A model generated the notes under the pieces. That model had not been told where the DNA came from, ran no database searches, and saw only the letters and a list, made by a program, of their open reading frames with translations. 5,060 nt of DNA from Desulfovibrionaceae bacterium. Lineage in GTDB: Bacteria; Pseudomonadota; Gammaproteobacteria; Burkholderiales; Burkholderiaceae_C. Shown piece after piece: positions 1 through 5,060 of this stretch (position 1 is its first letter; each line of letters begins with the position of its first letter). Both the position numbers and the translations under genes were made by a program. The stretch lies in contig WRJY01000134.1 in assembly GCA_009778355.1 (NCBI GenBank), positions 1 through 5,060 of the forward strand. The letters run 5' to 3'.

Positions 1-1
1 G

Positions 2-493
2 CCGGGCGCGTTTCCCGGCATCGACGCCGAGGAGCGCGGCCAGTCCGAGGCCATTGGCCGCAACATCTACGAGATGGCGCAGCTCGAAGTGCCGATCATC
101 ACCACCATCATCGGCGAAGGCGGCTCCGGCGGCGCGCTGGCCATCGCGGTGGCCGACCAGGCGCTGATGCTCCAGTACTCGATCTATTCGGTCATCAGCC
201 CCGAGGGCTGCGCCTCCATTTTGTGGAAGACCAGCGACAAGGCGCAAGAAGCCGCCGAGGCGCTGGGCATCACCGCGCACCGCCTGAAGGCGCTGGGCCT
301 GGTGGACAAAATCGTGAGCGAGCCGGTCGGCGGCGCGCACCGCGACCCGCGCCAGATGGCCGCCTTCATCAAGCGCGCCCTGAGCGACGCCTGGCGGCAA
401 CTCAGCGACCTGAAAGTGAAAGACTTGCTGGAGCGCCGCTACGAACGCCTGATGAGCTACGGCCGCTTCAACGACACCAAGGCCGAACGCTGA
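2..493 (+). CDS. accA: Acetyl-CoA carboxylase carboxyltransferase subunit alpha, C-terminal half (5' end outside window)
   Basis: AccA is the alpha subunit of the carboxyltransferase half of acetyl-CoA carboxylase. With AccD it moves the carboxyl group from carboxybiotin to acetyl-CoA, giving malonyl-CoA for fatty-acid synthesis in the cytoplasm. The frame is open from base 2, before the first ATG at 74, and those earlier codons already match the family (PGAFPGIDAEERGQSEAIGR), so the gene starts upstream of the window. Family landmarks follow in order: GEGGSGGALAIAVAD, then MLQYSIYSVISPEGCASILWK, then GGAHRDP, and the RRYERLMSYG motif near the end. About 163 residues are visible of the roughly 320 usual for the family. 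The stop is TGA at 491-493 and the C-terminus looks complete, so the element remnant starting just downstream has not damaged it. No terminator is evident after the stop. Identity is seen directly from conserved motifs. Confidence 0.97.
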   Translation, partial: PGAFPGIDAEERGQSEAIGRNIYEMAQLEVPIITTIIGEGGSGGALAIAVADQALMLQYSIYSVISPEGCASILWKTSDKAQEAAEALGITAHRLKALGLVDKIVSEPVGGAHRDPRQMAAFIKRALSDAWRQLSDLKVKDLLERRYERLMSYGRFNDTKAER

Positions 494-1901
494 ACGCCTC
501 CCCCGATTCCCGTGCTGCTCCATGAATCGAAGGCAGCCGCGCGTTCACCTGCGGCGCGTAGCGCGCCATCGCATACGCCCCCACGTCCGTGGCCAGCGCT
601 GCGTAGTCCACCTTCAGCGCCTTGGCGGCCTTGGCCACCGGGTCCAGCACCTGATTCTGGTAGCGGTCGCCCCACACCGTCATCAGGTAATTGGTCTGGT
701 TCTCCGCCACCTCCATCGCCTTGGCGATCGGGTGCGCCTCGCCCCCCAGCTTGCGCAGCCACACCGTCACCGGGTGGCGCGAATCGTGCAGCGCCGTGAT
801 GATCTTGTCTGCCGTCGTCGGCTGCTGGTCATAGGCCAGCGCCTGGCCGCGAATCACCCGCTGCAACTGCTGCGCCGTCGCCGGTTTGGCCTCCTCGCGC
901 CCAAACGTCCGCACCTTCTCGCGCAGCGCCGCGGGCGCCATGCGCGCCGCCGCGTCGGCGATGGACTCCAGGGGGGAGCGTTCAAAGGACGTGCGCCAAG
1001 CCTTGGCGGTTGACGGCCCATAACCGCCGGAACCATCAGGCACGCCATTTTCGCCAGCAAGAATATGCCCCGCCTCTTTCAGGCTCTTGGCGTTCCAGAC
1101 CGACTCGACCAGGCTATACGCCAAGGGCGCTTCCTGGCGTAGAGCCTCCGGGCTGGCAAGCATGGCCTGCCCCAGCAAAGCCCACGATTCCGTCGTGGCG
1201 TTATCCGCCACTATGCGCGCGTGAATTGCACCCTCATGCAACGGCATGACGCCGGACTCGGCGCGGTCGATGAAAACAGCCAGATCGTGAAATGCCTGAT
1301 GAAAATCAACCCCAGCAATCAGTTGATGACGACTTCGGACCGTTTTTTCGGTATCGGAACTGGTCCGATCAGCGGGTGCGTTCCCCCGTTCAGATAGGTT
1401 ATCGCCAACTGGCGAAGACCTATCGGCGGGGTTTCCGGCGGCAACTTCGCTATGTGCGGAATCAGCCGTTCCAGCATTTCCTGCTCCTGCGTCCCCGCGC
1501 GCACTGCCTGAATTACTGTCTGTTTCCTTAGCCCCGTTGCGATAGACATCGAACAACTCCTTGATGACCGGACCGAGATCGACCTCGAACCGGCCCGACT
1601 TTACGTTATAAAAAAGATCAGACCACAGCGGCCCGTCAACAGTTCGTGTGGCCGACCCCGTGCCGCCAATGGCTTCGCCAGCCTGATGGTCGATCGCGTG
1701 CTGAAGTTCGTGCCCCATACCCGAGGCGAGCACTACGGCAGAACCGCGCCCCTTGGCATCTTGCGCGGCCTGCATGGCCGCCTGATAGGCGTACGAGTTG
1801 AGCGATATGCTGCGGCTGGTTGTCTCATACATACCATACACGCCCAGCAACGGATCGGCGTTCCGTGTAGAAAACAACGTTATGCGCCGCAGTCCTGGCA
1901 A
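468..1901 (-). pseudogene. Remnant of large phage/conjugative-element polyvalent protein, downstream fragment with HELQH zincin motif
   Basis: This is the downstream part of a frameshifted protein. Its frame is open from 1901, but residues 1-13 read out of frame; sensible sequence starts at NADPLLGVYGMYE, which continues the upstream fragment (1825-2835). A metallopeptidase-like segment follows, with HELQH at residues 64-68 (1698-1712), fitting the HExxH zinc motif. Short peptidase-like domains of this kind occur in polyvalent proteins of phages and conjugative elements. Residues about 123-190 form a Gly/Ala/Ser/Asp-rich linker. The rest is charged and probably helical, ending in a segment near YLMTVWGDRYQNQVLDP and VGAYAMARYAP that resembles C-terminal parts of phage multidomain proteins. 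The last 9 codons read antisense through the end of accA, so the natural C-terminus is lost at a junction somewhere in about 494-530. I cannot name the exact family. The fragment is probably non-functional and its host enzyme activity is unproven. Confidence 0.6.
1319..1549 (-). CDS. Possible nested out-of-frame ORF (76 codons) inside the element remnant
   Basis: I do not recognise this protein. It lies wholly within the linker-coding part of the remnant, in another frame of the same strand. ATG at 1547-1549 is preceded by AAGGAG (1557-1562 on this strand) with 7 bases between, an ideal ribosome site, though the same bases encode Lys-Glu-Leu in the main frame. The peptide is ordinary-looking (VIQAVRAGTQEQEMLERLIPH), basic, without membrane segments. 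By hand count about 50 of 76 third positions are G or C here, against about 34 of 77 in the main frame over the same bases. The bias of a Gly/Ala/Ser/Asp-rich linker could cause that too. Treat as a candidate only. Confidence 0.18.
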   Translation of the reverse strand: MSIATGLRKQTVIQAVRAGTQEQEMLERLIPHIAKLPPETPPIGLRQLAITYLNGGTHPLIGPVPIPKKRSEVVIN

Positions 1902-2835
1902 TATATGCTTGGGCTATTGGACCCATGCGCGACCGCAGGATGGACCCGACAGCGGAATGTAGAACAGCCATCCCATTGCTGCGCGCGTCCACGTCCATGA
2001 GATGCACGGGCTTGCCGTCAAAGTTGATGACTACTCCACCGCCCTTGCCAAATTCCGGTACAAGACGCGCGACTTCATTGTGCAATGCGGTATCGTGCGC
2101 GGCTTCCGAAACCGTTACAGGCGCTCCGTCCCATGCATCATCCACCACGGCATTGGACGGACGAACCGTCCGCTCACCGTCCGCACCCTCCTCCGGCTCC
2201 AGCGTCGGCACTTCTTTGCGCAGCGTCTTGTTGCGCGCGCGCGTGCGCGCCGTGGGGATACGGCTGGCCTCTTCATCGCGCTCCAGGTTATTCCTGACCG
2301 TCTCGCTGGTCTTGTCGATGGCGCGGTTCAGGTGGTGCGTGTTGCGCAGCCGCGTCGCCTCCTCGGCCTTCTCGCGCGCCGTCAGCGTCGGGGCGTGATG
2401 CGTGGCCACCCAGTCGGACTGCTCCTGCTCGTTCCGTTCATCGAACGCCAGCGCCTTGCGCCCCGTGGCCTGCTCGTGCGCGGCGGCCATGTCGTCCCAA
2501 GCCTCCTGCGCCGCCTGCCGGGCCTTGCGGCTACTCGGGCCCGCCCTGCCCGCCTGCGCCAGCCGCGTCTTGCGCGTGGCCGCCTCGGCCACCCGGTTGC
2601 GTATACCCTCCTCCACCCGATCCAGCGCCGCCTTGCCCAGCGACCCGCTGCGGTAGGCGTCCAGCCAGCGCCCCTGCTCGTTCTCCGGCAGCGCGTCGAA
2701 CGGCGCGTCGTTGTGCGCGTTCCAGTCCGCCACCGCATTGGCCGCCGTGCGATCTTTCTGCGTGCGGGCGTCGCGCTCGGGCGCGCGCGGCGCGGGCTTG
2801 GGCGGTTCAGCCAGTCGACGCCGATAATCCCGGTC
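1825..2835 (-). pseudogene. Remnant of the same polyvalent protein, upstream fragment (truncated at its 5' end)
   Basis: The upstream part of the same broken protein. The frame stays open up to an ATG at 2926-2928, but that lies inside the opposite-strand AtuA-family gene and the first ~40 residues (Arg/His-rich) look like read-through, so the true fragment probably begins between 2800 and 2870 and lacks its N-terminus. The sequence is highly charged and helical, with two related motifs, FDALPENEQGRW (residues 77-88, counted from 2928) and FDERNEQEQSDW (162-173), each after a Trp/His-containing helix. A more globular stretch follows from about residue 255, with VVINFDGKPVHLMDV and then ILRSRMGPIAQAYIARTAAHNVVFYT. 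After that the frame meets a stop at 1825-1827, while the next frame carries on with NADPLLGVYG. Losing two bases (for example CT from TTCTCTAC) or gaining one near 1855-1875 would explain this. It could instead be a sequencing error. No start codon with a ribosome site was found. Confidence 0.55.
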
Positions 2836-2871
2836 ATGCCGTCTGATTCGATGGCGAGAAGGAGACTGGTC

Positions 2872-2922
2872 ATGACCGATTGCCAGGCCGCAGGGCCGAT
2901 CAAGCACTGGAGCGCGCAATGA
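2872..2922 (+). CDS. Possible 16-codon ORF coupled to the AtuA-family gene
   Basis: The peptide MTDCQAAGPIKHWSAQ has no recognised relatives. AAGGAG at 2859-2864 sits 7 bases before the ATG, a strong ribosome site. The TGA at 2920-2922 overlaps the ATG of the AtuA-family gene (2919-2921) as ATGA, the usual arrangement for translational coupling. It could be a leader peptide, or the scar of a normal upstream gene whose middle was deleted when the neighbouring element fragment arrived or decayed. Chance is not excluded, because ORFs this short are common. Confidence 0.3.
   Translation: MTDCQAAGPIKHWSAQ
2909..2912 (+). promoter_or_regulatory. Ribosome binding site GGAG fixing the AtuA-family start
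   Basis: GGAG lies 6 bases before ATG 2919. This supports 2919 over the in-frame TTG at 2880, which would add 13 residues that do not look like the family N-terminus. Confidence 0.7.
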
Positions 2923-4757
2923 ACCCATCCAAACACAGCGGCAAAACCGTCCGCATCGGCGGCGCTTCCGGCTTCTGGGGCGATTCCAGCGTGGGCGCGC
3001 CGCAACTGGTGGCCAGCGGCCAGATCGACTACTTGGTGTTCGACTACCTGGCCGAGTTGACCATGTCCATTCTGGCTGGCGCGCGGCTGAAAAACCCCGA
3101 ACTGGGTTACGCCACCGACTTCGTCACCGTCGCCATGCGCAGCGTGCTGAAGGACGTGGCGGCCAAGGGTATCCGCGTGGTCAGCAACGCCGGCGGCGTC
3201 AACCCGCAGGGTTGCGCCGATGCGCTGCGCGCGCTGGCCGCCGAACTGGGCGTGGCGGTGAAGATCGCCGTCGTCAGCGGCGACGACGTGATGCCCCTGC
3301 TGCCGCAACTGCGCGCCGCCCAGCCGCCGGTGCGCGAGTTGCAAAGCGGCGCGCCGCTGCCTGCCAAGGTGCTGTCGGCCAACGCCTACCTGGGCGCTGC
3401 GCCCATCAAGGCGGCGCTGGACGCGGGGGCGCAGGTGGTCATCACTGGCCGCTGCGTGGACTCCGCCGTCACGCTGGGCGTGCTGATGCACGAATTCGGC
3501 TGGGGCGCGGGCGATCTCGACCAACTGGCCGGCGGCAGCCTGGCCGGCCACATCATCGAATGCGGCTGCCAGGCCACCGGCGGCCTGCACACCGACTGGC
3601 GCGACGTGCCCGACTGGGCGCACATCGGCTACCCCATCGTCGAATGCAGCGCCGATGGCAGCTTTACCGTCACCAAGCCCGCCGGCACGGGCGGCCTGGT
3701 GGCGCCGCAGACCGTGGCCGAGCAACTGCTGTACGAAATTGGCGACCCCGCGGCCTACCTGCTGCCCGACGTGATCTGCGACTGGCGCGCGGTGCGCGTG
3801 GAACCCGCGCCCGCGCAGCGCGTGCGCGTGCACGGCGCGCGCGGGCGCGCGCCCACCGGTTCCTACAAAGTCTGCGCCACCTGGGTCGATGGCTTCAAGA
3901 CATCGGCGCAGCTCACCATCGTCGGCTTCGACGCGGCGGCCAAGGCACGGCGCACCGGCGAGGCCATCTTGCAGCGCGTTGGCGAGTTGCTGACGGCGCA
4001 GGGCCTGCCGCCCTTCAGCGCCACGCTGATCGAAGTGCTGGGCGCCGAAAGCCCTTACGGCCCGCGCTCCAACCCGTCCGTGGCGGCAACGCGCGAGGCC
4101 GTGCTGCGCCTGACCGCCCGCCACCCCGACAAGGCGGCGCTGCAATTGCTGACGCGCGAAATCGCTCCCGCCGGCACCTCGTGGTCGCCTGGCACCACCG
4201 GCGCCGGCGGGCGCGCGGCGGTGTCGCCGCTGATCCGGCAATACGCCTTTCTGCTCGAAAAGGGGCAGCTTACTGCGGCGGTAGCGCTCGACGGCGCGGC
4301 GGTTGCAGTGCCTGCGCCGGCAGCGATCGACGAACAAACGCTGTCAGCTATTGAAAACATAGCGATCGCCAGCGCGCCGCCCGCCTCCGATGCGGCGGCC
4401 AATCTGGTCGAGGTGCCGCTGATCCGTCTGGCCTGGGCGCGCTCGGGCGACAAGGGCGACACCTCCAACATCGGCGTCATCGCCCGCCGCCCCGAATGGC
4501 TGCCGCTGCTGCGCCAGCAGCTTACCGAGGCGCGCGTGGCCGAATGGCTGGCGCACCTGGTCAAAGGCCGCGTTACCCGTTACGACCTGCCCGGCATCCA
4601 TGCCTTCAACTTTGTCTGCGAACAGGCGCTGGGCGGCGGCGGCATGGCCTCGCTGCGCAACGACGCGCTCGGCAAAGGCATGGCCCAAATCCTGCTGGCG
4701 CTGCCCGTGCGCGCACCGGCGGAGTGGCTGAAGGCGGATGCGGGGTCGAAACCGTAA
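2919..4757 (+). CDS. Acyclic terpene utilization AtuA-family protein (DUF1446 plus C-terminal AtuA-like domain)
   Basis: The family is named after AtuA of the Pseudomonas acyclic terpene (citronellol/geraniol) pathway. Its members usually sit beside acyl-CoA dehydrogenase, carboxylase and enoyl-CoA hydratase genes, but the reaction is not established. This copy is 612 codons, close to full length. The DUF1446 domain fills roughly residues 10-450, with GGASGFWGDS (14-23), YLVFDYLAELTMSILA (38-53), SNAGGVNP (89-96), ITGRCVDSA (175-183) and GHIIECGCQATGG (210-222). A linker follows (about 455-490) that carries a DNA palindrome. The C-terminal AtuA-like domain has ARSGDKGDTSNIGVIAR (507-523). No signal peptide or membrane segment is seen, so it is likely cytoplasmic. 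The frame is intact. It overlaps a short upstream ORF by ATGA, and its usual pathway neighbours are absent from the window. I leave the symbol blank because the family has many paralogues and I cannot tell whether this is the true AtuA orthologue. Confidence 0.93.
   Translation: MNPSKHSGKTVRIGGASGFWGDSSVGAPQLVASGQIDYLVFDYLAELTMSILAGARLKNPELGYATDFVTVAMRSVLKDVAAKGIRVVSNAGGVNPQGCADALRALAAELGVAVKIAVVSGDDVMPLLPQLRAAQPPVRELQSGAPLPAKVLSANAYLGAAPIKAALDAGAQVVITGRCVDSAVTLGVLMHEFGWGAGDLDQLAGGSLAGHIIECGCQATGGLHTDWRDVPDWAHIGYPIVECSADGSFTVTKPAGTGGLVAPQTVAEQLLYEIGDPAAYLLPDVICDWRAVRVEPAPAQRVRVHGARGRAPTGSYKVCATWVDGFKTSAQLTIVGFDAAAKARRTGEAILQRVGELLTAQGLPPFSATLIEVLGAESPYGPRSNPSVAATREAVLRLTARHPDKAALQLLTREIAPAGTSWSPGTTGAGGRAAVSPLIRQYAFLLEKGQLTAAVALDGAAVAVPAPAAIDEQTLSAIENIAIASAPPASDAAANLVEVPLIRLAWARSGDKGDTSNIGVIARRPEWLPLLRQQLTEARVAEWLAHLVKGRVTRYDLPGIHAFNFVCEQALGGGGMASLRNDALGKGMAQILLALPVRAPAEWLKADAGSKP
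4347..4363. repeat. Small palindrome GCTAT-N7-ATAGC, resembling a Comamonadaceae dispersed repeat
   Basis: Perfect 5-bp arms, GCTAT at 4347-4351 and ATAGC at 4359-4363, enclose TGAAAAC. The patch is AT-rich in a GC-rich gene and lies in frame within the linker of the AtuA-family protein (SAIENIA, residues 476-482). From memory, Comamonadaceae genomes carry many short intergenic elements with such GCTAT/ATAGC arms and an A-rich centre; I could not compare copies here. Confidence 0.45.
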
Positions 4758-4780
4758 GCGGGCTGCCGCCCTGTTGCTTG
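4758..4780 (+). terminator. Weak terminator-like hairpin after the AtuA-family gene
   Basis: Immediately after the TAA, GCGG (4758-4761) can pair with CCGC (4766-4769), or GGGC (4760-4763) with GCCC (4768-4771). The following TGTTGCTTG is only loosely T-rich, so this would be a weak intrinsic terminator. It may instead be incidental GC pairing. Confidence 0.25.
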
Positions 4781-4800
4781 AAACTTTGGACAGGGCACAG

Positions 4801-4986
4801 TGACCTGATCCTTGGTCAAGCGAGGCAGGAATGAAATGAGCGCCTCCCCCCGCAAGGGGTAACGCCAGAAGCAAGGTGTGCTCCTTGACGGGCCGACGGC
4901 ATCAAAGTGCCAAGTTGGAACACCATACAGGTGTTCACAGGCAAACCGCAAGGAGATGTAATGGATGCCTCCCTCCCTACGGGGAG
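4801..4986 (+). ncRNA. Dense run of hairpins; possible structured RNA leader or mobile-element 5' RNA
   Basis: The 300 bases from 4758 to the window end hold no long gene, but small stems follow one another: TGACC/GGTCA (4801-4805 with 4814-4818); CCCC-GCAA-GGGG (4848-4859), a GNRA tetraloop, with a possible outer GCG/CGC pairing at 4840-4842 and 4863-4865; CAAGG/CCTTG (4872-4876 with 4883-4887); GGCAT/GTGCC (4898-4902 with 4907-4911); GAACACC/GGTGTTC (4918-4924 with 4930-4936), a perfect 7-bp stem; and CTCCC-TACG-GGGAG (4973-4986), a UNCG tetraloop. Two ribosome sites and an ORF follow. This fits a structured 5' leader. A group II intron 5' region inserted behind a terminator-like stem is possible, but I see no clear GTGYG boundary, and about 230 bases is short for domains I-III. 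It does not match any riboswitch I know. Confidence 0.35.
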
Positions 4987-5008
4987 CCGATCAGGAGCAT
5001 GGAGATGA
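4961..5008 (+). CDS. Possible 15-codon leader ORF coupled to the next ORF
   Basis: The peptide MDASLPTGSRSGAWR is unrecognised. AAGGAG at 4950-4955 lies 5 bases before the ATG. The TGA at 5006-5008 overlaps the next ATG (5005-5007) as ATGA, allowing coupled translation. The UNCG hairpin at 4973-4986 falls inside this ORF, so ribosomes reading it would open that stem; an attenuation-like role is conceivable but unproven. Confidence 0.3.
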   Translation: MDASLPTGSRSGAWR

Positions 5009-5060
5009 ACAACGTAGCTGTTCAGAGTGTTGGCCTTGCGCTGCGGCGCCAGGTGGATCC
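5005..5060 (+). CDS. Start of an unidentified ORF running off the right edge
   Basis: Only 18 complete codons are visible (MNNVAVQSVGLALRRQVD), too few to name a family. AGGAG at 4993-4997 is 7 bases before the ATG, a good ribosome site. An in-frame ATG at 4999 is too close to that site to be preferred. The structured leader and the coupled short ORF upstream suggest a genuine gene start. If the leader belongs to a group II intron, this would be the start of its reverse transcriptase/maturase, but no reverse-transcriptase motif is within view. Confidence 0.45.
   Translation, partial: MNNVAVQSVGLALRRQVD

Noticed and set aside
494..2870. Terminal inverted or direct repeats flanking the remnant
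   Set aside because: Only short matches such as GAATCGA against TGATTCGAT were seen, too short to support a transposon or attachment sites.
2818..2873. Minus-strand ATG at 2873 reading MTSLLLAIESDGMTG as a natural N-terminus of the remnant protein
   Set aside because: No ribosome site lies before it, it is in a different frame from the remnant, and the same bases contain a strong plus-strand ribosome site.
2880..2918. TTG start for the AtuA-family gene at 2880
   Set aside because: ATG 2919 has GGAG at correct spacing and the upstream 13 residues do not look like the family N-terminus.
2002..2922. 306-codon plus-strand frame opposite the remnant
   Set aside because: Arg/Leu/Val-rich shadow of the minus-strand frame; only its last 17 codons, starting at ATG 2872 after a ribosome site, were kept as a candidate.
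2382..4337. 651-codon open frame on the minus strand, largely antisense to the AtuA-family gene
   Set aside because: Its Arg/Gly/His/Gln-rich product is typical of antisense reading in GC-rich coding DNA, and the plus-strand gene has clear family motifs throughout.
3212..4354. 380-codon plus-strand frame overlapping the AtuA-family gene
   Set aside because: Extremely Arg/Ala-rich shadow translation with no family features.
491..4850. Near-repeat TGA(A/G)CGCCTCCCCC at 491-504 and 4837-4850, considered as element ends or target duplication
   Set aside because: A 13 of 14 match is expected by chance in 5 kb of GC-rich DNA, and the two copies do not bracket one coherent element.
5055..5060. BamHI site exactly at the window end, considered as a cloning boundary
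   Set aside because: A six-base site can end a window by chance and nothing vector-like is present.

Overview
The window is GC-rich DNA from a betaproteobacterium. The C-terminal half of AccA at the left edge and the palindromic repeat inside the AtuA-family gene point to Burkholderiales, most likely Comamonadaceae. This placement comes from protein style and recalled repeat sequence, not from a search.

Layout. (1) Positions 2-493, plus strand: the 3' half of accA (carboxyltransferase alpha subunit of acetyl-CoA carboxylase), intact to its stop. (2) About 494-2835, minus strand: a broken fragment of one large phage- or conjugative-element-type 'polyvalent' protein. It lies in two overlapping frames (1825-2835 and 468-1901) that join into one sensible protein if a single frameshift near 1855-1875 is repaired. 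The rejoined region carries a zincin-type HELQH motif. Neither end is natural: the C-terminal frame runs into accA on the opposite strand, and the N-terminal frame runs into the start of the next plus-strand gene. No integrase, transposase or second element gene is present, so this looks like a decayed piece of a mobile element wedged between two chromosomal genes. (3) 2872-4757, plus strand: a possible 16-codon ORF with a strong Shine-Dalgarno sequence, overlapping by ATGA an intact 612-codon AtuA-family (DUF1446 plus C-terminal AtuA-like domain) gene. (4) 4758-5060: no long gene. It holds a weak terminator-like hairpin, a dense run of small hairpins (4801-4986) including GNRA and UNCG tetraloops, a 15-codon ORF with a strong Shine-Dalgarno sequence, and, coupled to it by ATGA, the first 18 codons of an ORF that leaves the window. 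This looks like the structured 5' leader of a new transcription unit or mobile element. A group II intron is one possibility I could not confirm.

Function. AccA serves fatty-acid synthesis. AtuA-family proteins are tied by genetics to acyclic terpene and branched acyl-CoA catabolism, but their biochemical step is not established. Nothing shows that the two genes work together, and the element remnant now separates them. I found no clearly new biological system. The items most worth checking are the structured leader at the right edge, the two ATGA-coupled short ORFs, and an out-of-frame ORF nested in the element remnant.
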